Origin: Funneliformis mosseae
Lineage: Eukaryota > Glomeromycota > Glomeromycetes > Glomerales > Glomeraceae
Length of the DNA: 48,833 nt
Assembly: GCA_910592005.1 (NCBI GenBank)
Contig: CAJVPP010000097.1
Span: 1-48,833 of the forward strand
Direction of reading: 5' to 3'
Shown: piece by piece, positions 10,319 to 21,795 of the stretch
Layout: every line of letters starts with the position of its first letter
Numbering within the stretch: the first letter of the stretch is position 1
Position numbers and translations under genes: made by a program
The notes under the pieces: generated by a model
Databases searched by the model: none
Seen by the model: the letters and a program-made list of their open reading frames with translations, nothing else
Told to the model about the DNA's origin: nothing

Positions 10319-12245
10319 TTAATGTTCAATGTTTTTTTTCTTGATTTCTTTCAAATAATTTTCTTTAATCTTATCATCCTGTATATGAATGACAGCGCCG
10401 TGTCTTGAAGCGGAACTAGAAGATTTATCTATAAATATCAAATCGGAAATGTAAGATTTGGTAAATTCCATTTTATAATTCTCAATAAATTTTAATTTGA
10501 CTAGATCGACTAGATATTTTGTTTTAAAACAACTACCGATTAAGAAAATCGTTGAATATGAATGATCTTCCGTAAAGTTATGTTGCCACCAATGTAAATG
10601 GTCTATTAAATAATTAACAATATCATTTGAAATCTCTTCACAAATATTTTGTATCTTTTCCAACTTTACAGGCAATTTCCAATTGAATTCTTCTATAATA
10701 TCTTTTGATTCACTATTCAAGTAAACCGATAATTGATGTTTAATTATTTCAATATCCAATTGTTCGAAACAATCATCATCCTCCGTTTGGACGGCAAAAA
10801 AATTATTGTTAAGGAATTCATAGACCTGCCCTTGAATTTCGTTAAATGAATCATTTGATCTTTGATTAATTAAATCTTTTTGTAACAAATGTGATAGGTT
10901 CGACTTTGATAATAACGCTGAGATTATGCATGAATTTATATTCGTGGCGCTGGTTTGATAAGTTGAATCCGATAATGATGTCGGTGATAATAGTGACCTC
11001 GTTGACAGATTAATTGAATTCGATTCACACGTCGCAAATAAGAATGAATCTGTAAAAGAAACTGATATCAAAATACGAACCATTGAAAAGTCATCTGATC
11101 TGTTCCTACTCACCTCCAACTTTTAATGATTCATGTTCAACGTTATCAAGACATTCTAATGCCATCGATTTTGCTTAAAGAAAATGAAAATAAAGAAATG
11201 TATAAATATATATTTATCATTTATTTATTTACTTTTTTATTTACTCTTATACCTTGATTAATAAATTGGATTTCATTCTCTTTAGAATATATAATTCCGG
11301 AATTTAATGTGAAATCTATGATAATTTCTCTAATTGTTACCCCCTAAAGTGATTAAATTAAATTAAATTAATTGCAAAACTAAAAAAAAAAAAAAATTTT
11401 TTTTTATTTTATTTTTATTTTTTTTTATTTTTTTTTTTTACCCAAGTATCTGGTATAATATAAAGTATTCCAATGTGAGGTATGGTACCAAGATCAGGCC
11501 ATTTTTTATTTATCGATTTTCTTATCGCCTATACCAAAAAAAAAAAAAAATCCTTAAAATAAATTATATTTATTGTTTATTATAAATATTTGAGCTTTAC
11601 CTTTAGAATTCCTAGCAAATAATGGCAAATCATTTGTTTATAATTTAATTCTGGTGGTATCCAAACTTCTTCTTCAACAAATAATTGAAATGTAAACAAC
11701 TCTTTAGGAAGATGATGTTCATCATCATCATAATGTTTTGATGATAATGTTGATTTGATTTCTTCTAATACGGGAAATCCGATGCTTATGGTCGAATTAT
11801 ATGATTCGTTGTATTGAATTATGGCCGGAATTTTATATGATTCATGTTGTTGAAATTTCCTTTTTTTTTTAAAAAAAAAAAAATAAATAAATATAATTTT
11901 AAATTTTTCTTATCGTAAAGCAGAAAATGATCTTTTTGGCCTTTTTTTTACCATGGATTTATAGTATGTGCTTTATATTTTCGGGAAAATGCTGCGAAAT
12001 CGAGAGCTTTGATAACGTTAAAATGATTCTGCCTAACAAAGAAAAAAAAATTCATATAGGTTTGCTTACTGGTATAAACCGGTCCGAGCTCTTTTTTTTT
12101 TTTTTTTTTATCAATAATATTAATTAGTATCGCATTCAAAGAGAAGACAATAAGATGAAACAATAATGATGCAAAACAATTATTGCATACCTATAGTTAC
12201 TACCACACGGACATCCTCCTCATTGCACCTTTTATAATTTGCCAT
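10319..12245 (-). CDS. Hsp70-like (actin/Hsp70 ATPase-fold) protein, eight predicted exons, phosphate loops degenerate
   Basis: Proposed exons, 5' to 3' on the minus strand: 12,245-12,191; 12,088-12,070 (19 nt, uncertain); 12,032-11,952; 11,859-11,601; 11,528-11,442; 11,343-11,253; 11,173-11,114; 11,049-10,319. All junctions are GT-AG, the frame is kept throughout, and the sum is 1,383 nt for 460 residues. The protein follows the Hsp70-like (Hsp12A/B-type) family of AM fungi: N-terminal EDVRVVVTI, then LDFAAFSRKY where DFGTTYSGFA is expected, NYKQMICHYLLGILK, KKWPD, the ECLDNVEHESLKVGDSF segment, CESNSINLSTRSLL where CGGGTVDLTTRKLL is expected, and the late adenosine-side motif TIFLIGSCFKTKYLVDLV followed by SRHGAVIHI. 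Both phosphate-binding loops have lost their Gly and Thr residues, and the protein ends just after the nucleotide-binding fold, without a substrate-binding domain. It is open through all coding exons, so either a diverged non-hydrolysing member or a very young pseudogene. The tiny second exon has no pyrimidine tract and may be wrong. Confidence 0.72.
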
Positions 12246-14100
12246 CCTGATAAAAAAAAAGTTTGTTTCAAAAGAAAAAAAAAAGAATTTGATTAATCTT
12301 TTATAGGTAAATTAACTGAATTTTTGTTTAATTGTAATGATCCATTTATAGAAACAAGTTTTTAAATTAGGGATCGAACGTAACGTCCGAATTCCGACTA
12401 ACCAAGCAAGCAAAGAGAGAATCAACCGTGGCGTTCGATGCTTTTATTTCCTTTAACCCTTTCATAAGACATGGGGGGTTATTTGGTTGTGTAATGTATC
12501 ATTTTTTTATTTTTGTTTGAAATTTGATGCCGTGATTAGTAATTTTTACTATTTTTGTGATTCTTTGAACTTTGATGATGTCATTGTAATTTTTAGATAC
12601 CTATTTCCGAAATTTGGTCTCATTAAATGCGAGAGCCCGAAAAAGGACCGGCCCGGTCTTAGGAAATCGGATCTGCTGACCGGAAGTTAACCGATTTCGG
12701 TCGGCTGTGCGTTTAAAGAATTCTACCCAAAATATCAAAAAATATCAACCACCTTTACATCGTCAAAACGTTTTACATTTTTATAAAAATTTCGTGCTGT
12801 TATGATTTCAAAAACAAAATCATTTTTGAAAAGTGTTAAGCGTTGATAGTCACGTGTGGGCTACGGTGACACCGTCTCCGGGAATGACAAATTATGTGGG
12901 GTGGGGAAAATTTCACACGCGGTTACTTGAAGAGACGCTGATTGGTTTATTAACATCTTTGTGTGACCATTAGGTAAATGTCAGCAACCATCTGTCGTCT
13001 CAACGAATACCTTGATCGTGTAGAATCATACGATTCCCGATCATATCATCCTTCTACTCATACTACAATGTGCAACATAACATTATATTAATACCAGATT
13101 CCATTTATTTATAACGACTTTGGGTAAATTAAATTGATGATTCTGTCAAAACAAATTTTCAACATAAACTTGTTGAGCAAATGATAGAACCAACGTTAAT
13201 GGTTAACGCTTCGTTCAAAGCATCCGTCAACCAAAGCAGAGATTTCATCAATGACTACAGTCTTCTCGACTGCAGCTTCGTTGATATTTTATACAGATAA
13301 TTAGCATTCACGGTAAATGTTATTTTCTCGCTATTCTATTCTATTGAACAAAAAAAATTCTCGAGATATTAATTTTCGTAAGCTAAAGGCACATTCTATT
13401 ATAACGAGAGCGGGGGATGTTCACATTCTGTAATCCAATTTCCTCGCATCAAACACACCTCATGTACGATAACGTCCCAAAAAAACCTAAAAGAATGCCC
13501 AAGAATAACATTTACTACCTACGTGTGCCGATTTCTACATTGATTGGAAGAATATAGATAATAGTCATATCACCAAACAAATCTTATCTTCATCGTATCC
13601 TAAAGCAAAAAAAAAAATAATAATTCCCCACACCTTGCAATTTACAGTATGATGACACATGACTATGCAATAATATTCTGGCCAACGATCAATAATTATT
13701 ATTGCATCCAAAAGCAACTACTAAAGTGAAACGAAACCACAAATTAACTCCTGGATCCTATTAGGAAATCTTTCTTGGCGAAAAATGCCAAATTTTTAAG
13801 GACATTAAAAATTATTTATTTCAAAAAAGCATAAAATTTTCTCCGAAGATATGAAATTATTTTTTCTTTTTTCCGATCATACACCTGAATAATGTTAATA
13901 ATTTCCTAGAGCGAGATTATCGGGTTGATCTCATAAATTGGAATGAACTTTAAACATTTAAGCGACTCTTTCATAGGTTCGTTAAGATTAATGGTTGGCT
14001 TGAAACTTTCATATATAATCATTAAATAATTCGTCACTGATGATAGTGACTTAGGTCCAGTGAAGTGGGACGACCAATGCATTAACTACCTTAATCAATA
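12246..14100. other. Long non-coding intergenic region, left part
   Basis: No credible gene. A CACGTG box lies at 12,851-12,856. Two copies of a 46-bp direct repeat start at 12,519 and 12,565 (TTTGAAATTTGATG / TTTGAACTTTGATG). A GC-richer patch about 12,630-12,710 has short inverted CCGG/CCGGT motifs. A compound hairpin lies at 13,247-13,285. The short open frame 12,487-12,690 has no family features. Confidence 0.5.
13247..13285. repeat. Compound hairpin
   Basis: Inner stem of eight positions with one mismatch (CTACAGTC, 13,255-13,262, against GACTGCAG, 13,268-13,275; loop TTCTC) and an outer five-base stem ATCAA / TTGAT (13,247-13,251 with 13,281-13,285). Confidence 0.5.
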
Positions 14101-14110
14101 AACTTTATTT

Positions 14111-14530
14111 CAGAACGATTCAAAAGAACCTTTAGCATGTGCTTCATTTATTATTACACAAATAGCATAATCTTTTATAGTATTAAATAAGGAAAGAATA
14201 AAGGTAGATATTATTATTATTATTATTATTATTATTTTTCAAAGTATCGACATAATCATACTTTGTCTTTTATTTTATTTACACGATACAAAATACTCTT
14301 TCGAATATTCAAATTTGCATTTTAATCACCAGTGAACCCTTGAAGGGTTTGAATAATATTTATTTCATTGCATTCTTTATTTTGGAGATTCAAATAATAC
14401 CTTTGCATGTGTTCCATTTGCATATATTACACAAAACAACTTGTTAATTCCCAGAATTTGTTCTAGTTTACCGGATATAATTTTTTTCCATTATAATATT
14501 AATATGGAAACAGGAATAAAGGTAGTTATT
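14111..14530. repeat. Diverged direct duplication of about 280-320 bp period
   Basis: Blocks in the same order occur twice: GATTCAAAA-AACCTTT-GCATGTG (from 14,117 and again from 14,397) and AATAAAGGTAG (about 14,197 and 14,515). The copies differ by substitutions and small indels, so the event is old. An (ATT)n microsatellite lies between (about 14,210-14,235). Confidence 0.55.
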
Positions 14531-15582
14531 TTTGTCATAATATTTACAGGTTTATTTACTGCCCTTTTTGAAATTTCAGGATGACCAATGATCTTGCGAG
14601 GGTTCAAAATTATTTCAACTGTATTCAAAATGTTTAATCTTATCAGCCCCCCATGTTTTTTTATTTGTGAAAAAAAAAAAAAAGGTATTCTTTATAAATT
14701 AGGAAATAGCCCTCCAAAAAAAGTAAAGTGGAAAATATATTAGTAATATGAAAAATAACCATTGGCAATATTTATATTATTTATTTACAATATTGTTTTT
14801 AATATTTATCATTCATTACACGTCGGGTCTAATAATTTATTTTTTTCACGATCTACAACCAATTATGGTTTAGTTTCAAACTTCAAAACGCAATGGAAGG
14901 CGTTCTCTTTATCAAAATGCATTTGGAAATAGCTACGAATGCTGCGCCATGATGTTTCAGGCTTTGGTAACGAAGTCACAAAAAGAAGAATAGTGACTTA
15001 TTATTTTAATTCCATTCCTTCTATATAGGAATTTCAAGGTATCGGACGAGCCGTCGCTTTTATTATTATTATGATGATTATTATTAGAAAAAAGAAATTT
15101 CCAAATACCAAACATAATCGATTTGCCACTTATTATTAGTCGGAGTCATCCCTTAATCAAAAAAAAAAAATGAGTAATTCCTATTAATAGACCATCATGC
15201 TTTTTGCATATGTGGCGAACAATCGAAATCGTACACATGTAATATGCGAAAATTCCATATTGTCACAATATTACTCGTTCAAAATTGGAAAGGTCATTTA
15301 GAACAACTTGAATATGAAATGGTTAACATAGCTTGCTAACGAACTTGTTCACCTTGTTTGGTCTTGGTCAAGGAACTATTCATGAACGTAATTATTCAAC
15401 AATCCAAAAAAAGTTCTCTTTGGAATGTGATGATAATGATAATAATAGTTTATCACATTGTCACATCCTTTTAAGGAGGCTTATTGATGGATTTTGGAAT
15501 GAATTGGATATTTTCGGTTCAGGTGATCAACCGTAGTACCCCCAACGATTTGGGTCGCACACATCCCACATGGGTTTTCAAA

Positions 15583-15621
15583 TTTTTACCAATTCGCAAC
15601 GCTTTTGAAAGTTGGTAAAAA
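15583..15621. repeat. Inverted repeat with 10-bp stem
   Basis: TTTTTACCAA at 15,583-15,592 pairs with TTGGTAAAAA at 15,612-15,621; loop 19 nt. A second small palindrome (CCCAA ... TTGGG, 15,541-15,554) lies just upstream. Confidence 0.6.
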
Positions 15622-16289
15622 TAATATTAATATTAATCTTTATTCACATGTAATATGGATTGGGAAATGAATGAATTCAAAAAAAAAAAAAATTCTTCTT
15701 ACATGGGGAATATTCGAAAGTATGAATCCCAAAAAATAAGGGGGGTATTTACGTTGAAAACTTTTAACACAAGGACTCATACATTGATTAAATTACATCT
15801 GTTTACAATGGTAAAGTAATCAACACGTTCTAAAAAGGGAGGAAAAAAGAAATCTCTTGGACTAGTTAGTTCAAATGCATTGGAATTATTACATTGATTA
15901 AATATTTGTGTTGTGTGTCATTATTCACAAGAAGAAAATTTATGAGTATGTTTCATCTTTTTTTTTTTTTTGTCACGTCAAACGTGTAGACCCTTAATAA
16001 TTTCCCGAGTTATGCTCGTGTGAAACAAGGGCCTGTGCATCGGCAAAGTAAATTTCTTAATAAAAATAAAGTTAATGTTTCAGCGGGTCTTTTTCTATAT
16101 ATAGATTTAGATTTAACGTAAAAAATAACAATGATATTTATTTTTTTTTCTTTTCGTGATCAATTAGATAAAAGAGATGGATCAAAGAAAAAATGCCTGT
16201 TTAATTAATAACGATAAAACGTGGGGCGTGAACGAGACAAAGAAACCTCCAAAAATGAAAAGATAATAATTCAAGTCACATGATAACTA

Positions 16290-16312
16290 CTTTAAGGTTG
16301 AAAACCTTAAAG
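16290..16312. repeat. Perfect 10-bp hairpin with 3-nt loop
   Basis: CTTTAAGGTT, loop GAA, AACCTTAAAG. No coding frame around it. Confidence 0.65.
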
Positions 16313-17482
16313 CTATGGTTGCTGCGAATATGCATAATTGGGATATTTTGATTTCGGAAATCTCTGCCGTAATTCCGATAACATATTTATTGTTATTTTG
16401 TTATTAATTAATAAATATTTTTTTTTTCATTTTCGAGAAAGTTGAGATGTAATATTATTGTTAACTATTTTTGAGTTCAGAAACAAAATAGAGTCCCACC
16501 CTGCATTTGAGATGTACATCGAAAACGAAAAAAAAAAAAATTTCCTTTGTCTTTAACGAAAAAAATAATGCACCATCGCATTAAATGATTCTATTACAAA
16601 GTGATCATTTCGACGAGTAGAATAGTAGGTACTCATAGGAAATTCATGGCTCGTACACCGCGATACTTGCAAGTTGATAATATCATTAGAGTGTGGCGCA
16701 ACATTTAAACCCAAAGAAGGAAATTTTGCTGTATGCCGATAATACGGTATGCTGATGAAAACAAACACAAAAAAAAAAAATAAAAAATAAAAATAAAAAA
16801 GAGATTTAAAATTTAAAATTTAAATTGGTAATGAATTTTGACTCAACTGTTTGAGCTTTGGTCACTACTCCTTTTTCTGTTAATTCCGCTCCTTGTACTG
16901 TTTCAGAACATTACATCAAATTTCCTCCCCTTAATTTACGATGAAAAAAAAATTTTTTTTTTTATTTTGGAAAAGTCTCACTAATTGGTTCATCAAAGTA
17001 AAAATCACTCATTACCATTCACATAACATACATGTACAAACTTGCATCACCATAAAGAAATATTTCTTTTGTTTGACTTAAACTAATAATTTGATTTTTT
17101 TAATTTTTATTGGATATTTTCGTGTTACAAGAGCTTTTTGCCTAAAATAGCAACGTTATACACTAAATAACCAACAATTGGAACTATTTACTCTATATCC
17201 GAAAATATGAATTTTTTTTTTATGTTCTTACTATTGTTTTGCAAATCAATCAATTTATAGTTCGGCCTTATCGTTTCAGAAAAAAATTTTTTCCTACGTA
17301 ACCACTAATCGAAATCTTATAAAATGACCTTGATTTTACAAACAAGGTTTCAACAACAAAAAAGAAAATATATATTTCAATCAAGAACAAAAAAAAAAAA
17401 AAATAAATAATATTACTTACATTTCCTTACTCACGTTTTCACTCAACCTACCTACTACATTCAATCATAAATCAATTTTACA

Positions 17483-18154
17483 ATGGCTTTGAAATACACC
17501 GCAATACTTTTCACCATCTTTCTTTTATTCGTCATTCAAGTACGTTATTTTTTCTTTTTCTTTTTCGATTCATGATTTTGTATGTAAATAACGTAAATGG
17601 AGATAACTTACGAGCAACCTTTTTTCTTTTTTTTTAATAGAATGCTTCAGCTGACATAAAGATGATGCAAGTAGCTTTTGTAGAAACTTTAGCATCAAAA
17701 GAATCCATCATTTGTTGTCCCAAAGGAAAATCCAACACAGCATGTAAGTATTAACAAAAGGACGACATTTCCATCGATTCAAGTCAAATGAAACCTTTTT
17801 TAATTTCATCATCTTCCTTTAATCCTTATAGCTCTCACAGTATCAAAAACACAACCCGGATCAAACTTAAAAAACGTTAAAAACAATGATTGCACCAAGG
17901 CAAATGACGTCAAAGTCAATGGTGAGGGCATGGGTGACAGTGTATTAACAGCAGTTGTCATACCCCAAGATGAATTAGATCAAAAACGTGCAAGTGGCGA
18001 AGCAATTAATAACGACAGTGTTGGTTGTGAGACTCCTACCGAATTCTGTATGCAAACTGATTCAATGAAATCAGATAATAATTGTATCGTCATAACAAAC
18101 GTCAGTAATATGGATTCTCAGATTTCATGTGATTCTTCCATGTTTAACCAATAA
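17483..18154 (+). CDS. Predicted secreted cysteine-containing small protein, three exons
   Basis: Exons 17,483-17,539, 17,641-17,743 and 17,832-18,154 give 483 nt and a protein of 160 residues. Introns are GTACGT ... AATAG (101 nt) and GTAAGT ... TATAG (88 nt), both with T-rich 3' ends. Exon 1 encodes MALKYTAILFTIFLLFVIQ; with exon 2 (NASAD) this forms a classical signal peptide with a likely cleavage after NASA (about residue 23). The mature part of about 137 residues has seven cysteines (an early CC pair and five spaced single ones), is polar, and has no transmembrane segment, GPI-like tail, internal repeat or KR processing site that I can see. I do not recognise the family. Secretion is well supported; a role as apoplastic or symbiosis effector is only a possibility. 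A poly(A) signal AATAAA lies about 125 bp after the stop. The gene is open and its base composition matches the island, not the repeats. Confidence 0.85.
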
Positions 18155-20211
18155 TTGGTTCAATAGAATCGTATTTTTTTAGAATTCTAAATAGATTAGA
18201 ATTGGATTATATTTTAATTTAGTTATTATTTTTGTAATATTTTTTTTTTTTTTGTGTGTGAATTTTTTTCCTTTGAAGAATAAAGCAAATTATCATTTAT
18301 TGATTGATTCAATAAATTTTAATCTTGATTGAAATATTAATTATTATTTGACGGCTATATTTTTACTCTTGATAAAATTTCTATAAACGAGCTTATGATG
18401 TTGTTTACGATGATTTCGTCCTTCAAAGCGTTTTTTTTTTGTTTTACTGATTCATATAGATAATAATATTATCTTTTTAAAATCTTGATCTCCTGTTTTG
18501 GTTAACAACCGGTTTTTACCTTTTGTTCGGTTTTGTCGGTTTGGCCACAACCGAAAACGCCGATCAATGATCCGTGTGACTTCATGCCAAGTGTTCATAT
18601 AATAATTTCTTCGGTTCAATATATGATTGTTAACTCGAAAAATAAAAAAAGCATTTTATTAAAAAAAAAAAAAGATTAAACAAACCGAATTTTCACCCTG
18701 TTCTCAACACGTCCGTTCCAAATAAGAAAAACTTTTTGGTTATTTAACTCAAGCAAAATCTATATCTGCGTTTTCTTCAAACAATTATGCAAATATGAAT
18801 GCTGTTTAAAGTTTTGGAAGAATAAAACCCCCACAATTGCGACAATCACAACTATTTATGGGGTGAACCATTGGTTTGTCACGATTTTTTTTTTTTTTTT
18901 TTTACAAATCTTTGCTTGTGTTTTAATTGTCTATATTATGTTGCGCAAGTTCTTAGTGAGAGAAAATTATTTTGTCGTAACTTCTTCGATGGTTTACCTA
19001 ACATTTTAAAATGGCGGTTATGGTTTAAAAGTTGATGTACTCGTATTTGATACATGACTAAATATTTCTCGCTACAATATTACAAGGCCTGGATGACTGG
19101 CTTCTCTTTAAGCAAAAAGTACTGTCTCCATGGCTCTCAAATTCTGAAGAAATACGAGTGCGAACGGATGCCAGTGCACCGATAATACTGTGATCGAATG
19201 GATCGATTAAAATTTTTAAGCACATTCAGGTCGCGGCTAACGACAACAATCCTATTATATTACGGCATGTCAGAAGGCATCTGTTATTTAGTAAATGTTG
19301 TAGAGTTTAAAAGTTTCGAGGGCTGACTTTATGTTATCTTTTATTGTCTAGAGAGAAGAGTGAAGGATTATATCATTTTAGAATCGGATGGGAAACTTTT
19401 CTTATATCTTGAAATTCACTGCATATGCTTCTTTTTAACTACTGGTTTTTCTCTGAAACAGTGAATTGCCCAACACAACCACGTCAAACATAGGGTGTTT
19501 TATAGATAGTGAAGAAGAAAGAGAACAACTTTCTGGAAGGGAAATATTTAATTAAGGAACATCATTGACCGTGACCGGATCTCTGTAAAATTGTTCTGTT
19601 TGGTTTTTGACGATCGTCATCGCTTTTATTGACAACGAATAATTAGGGTATGAGAAAATGAAAGAGATAGTTTGGTTCCAATCGCTCATAAATACCTCGT
19701 GCAATGTACGACAAATGGGAAGCTAATAGGTTAATTATGTACATTTTTGTTTTTGCATGGTCTTTTACTCGTTGCACATTACTTTTATTAACGCGTTTAA
19801 TTTCATTTTGGACAACACTTTGAATGGTTATGTATTTTTAACAAAATGATATTGATGGATTTAACATGATCTTTGGATGATTATAATGCTGATGGGAATG
19901 TTATTAATTTTCGCTAAGAACAAGTAATAGATAAATAAAATTAGAATATTCGTATCGTATGTTAATTAATTATTTATCTATATTTTTTAAAATGATCAAT
20001 CTGCTATCATAACGATAAAATATTCGAAATCATTTCAGATAATTCGAGAAGCAAATTTAATAATTTTTATTCCATCCGAAATCTCGGGTGAATTTACACC
20101 TTTATCAACTTTTTTAATTGAAAGAAAAAAATATATCTTTTAAGAATTTAATAATGAATAACATCTGCGCGCAGTATGTTGTATGTATACCATCTATACT
20201 GATCTTATTAT
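18155..20211. other. Intergenic region to the right edge of the gene island
   Basis: No gene seen. A CCGGTTTT-rich patch with short inverted motifs (TTAACAACCGG, CACAACCGAAAA) lies at about 18,500-18,560. Base composition is still that of the island with regular CpG (for example CTGCGCGCAG near 20,165) up to about 20,211. Confidence 0.5.
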
Positions 20212-21624
20212 CGTATACTCCCCAGTAAAAAATATTAAAGTCCCATAATTTATATAATAAAATAAGGATTTCGGAATATAAAACTTTTTTTGATCTGTGA
20301 AAATTTCATATAATTATTTTTTAACTTTTTAAATTTAATATCTATATTTTTGGTAAAATTAAGATATTAGAACTTTTATTATCTATCAAAATAACTTTTA
20401 AGACACATCAATAATATTTTATTAATGGCTTATATATTTTTATTGTATATATAGAACTTTTGCAATAGAAAAGAAAATGCTAGAGACAATCTTAACCTGA
20501 AAATTATATTTGGCATATAAAGTAAACTTGATTTTTTCTGATAGTTCTATCGTAAAAATTCTATATTACTATTTTATAAACTATTTTAATAAATATGATA
20601 AGTTGAAATTATCAATCTTTTTTTTAAAAAAATATATATCTATTTAGTTTAAATAATTCAAATTTTATTAGTAATTGTTTTAAAAGAGCTGAGTAAAGTG
20701 AGTTTTTCTAAAGAAAATTTTATATAAAGTATTTTAATAATTAATTTATCAGAAAGTGTAATAATATTTCAATACATTTATAAATATATACCTTTTACAA
20801 AAATAATTTAAAGTATTTTTAGCTTCACATTTCTTTTCTACATTCTCATTCAATTGTATATTAATATGCTTTCATTTTAGTTATGATCAAGTAATAATTA
20901 AATCTAAAACTAATTTTAAGTATTGTATTTTAATTTAAATTACAAAATTAATTCATTTCAAATACATTAAAATTAATAATTCTGAATATTATATATAAAG
21001 ATGAATTTTTTCAGATTTTTTTTATTACAAAATTATGAAAATAAAATATTTTATTAATTTTATATTAAATTTGTTTATTTAAATAATAGTGTTAAAATTT
21101 AAAATCAATGCAGATCATAAAATTGGTAAAGTAGAATTATTATATCAAATCTGATAATTTTATAATATTTTAAAATAATTATAAATCTTATATTTCTAAT
21201 TACAATTATTTCAAAATATTTTAAAATTACAATTGGAATTTTAATAAAATATTTTAAAAAATATATAAAATAATAAATTATATAATTATATAAATTTAAT
21301 TTGTATAATAATTTATATTACAATTTTTTTTATTTTTATTGCAAAAATAAAAGTTTTTTTTTTATTATATTAGATTTTAACATTTTATTTTGTATCATTA
21401 AATTTATTATGTTAACTTAAAAATCTTAATTAATATAGATTAAAGATCTTTAGGTTAAAGTAAATCTCTATATCATTTAATTATTAGCAAATTAAGTTTA
21501 AAAGACTATTAAAAACTATAAAAATGAATGAAATAAATGTCTTATATTTCAATCATATTTAACTGATATGAAGAAAATATATTCTTTTAATATCATTTTT
21601 AAATCAATTTTTATATTAGAAATA
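20212..21624. other. Start of the AT-rich repeat domain, with a one-sided terminal-repeat-like end
   Basis: At about 20,214 the sequence TACTCCCCAGTAAAAAATA resembles the TIR of the Tc1/mariner element at 27,690 (AGTTCCCAGTAAAAAGAATA). From here the DNA is extremely AT-rich and nearly CpG-free, without open frames. I could not find the partner end. Confidence 0.4.
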
Positions 21625-21795
21625 CAGTCAACTCTTGATATAGTAAACTTTTAATATAATAAATTTTTTGAACAAATATAATAATAATACTCTTGTTATA
21701 GTGAATTAGCCAATCAAATCTCTTAAAATCTCATTATAACATTATAGTGAAGTTGAGATCTAGAACATAGAATTCATTATAATAAGAGTTGACTG
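21625..21795. mobile_element. MITE-like element with TIRs and TA target duplication, 171 bp
   Basis: Left end CAGTCAACTCTTGATATAG, right end in reverse complement CAGTCAACTCTTATTATAA, flanked on both sides by TA (21,623-21,624 and 21,796-21,797). Non-coding. TIR start CAGT and TA target are typical of Tc1/mariner/pogo-derived MITEs. Confidence 0.8.

Larger units (their letters stand above)
14531..17482. other. Long non-coding intergenic region, right part, and upstream region of the secreted-protein gene
   Basis: No credible gene on either strand. There are poly(A)/poly(T) runs, a 10-bp-stem hairpin at 15,583-15,621, another at 16,290-16,312, and a short plus-strand open frame 15,333-15,536 of unclear nature. 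An AT-rich TATATAT element about 110 bp before 17,483 could serve the gene downstream. Confidence 0.45.

Noticed and set aside
12370..12425. Minus-strand B-box-like CGTTCGATCCC with an A-box-like TTGCTTGCTTGG
   Set aside because: Spacing is too short, T-stem does not pair, and no T-run terminator follows.
15333..15536. Plus-strand open frame of 67 codons (RRLIDGFWNELDIFG near its end)
   Set aside because: Composition is protein-like, but there is no splice context, no neighbouring exon and no family I know. A small gene or relic cannot be excluded.
16553..16768. Minus-strand open frame of 71 codons
   Set aside because: No motif, no splice sites that extend it, ends in poly(A)-rich DNA.
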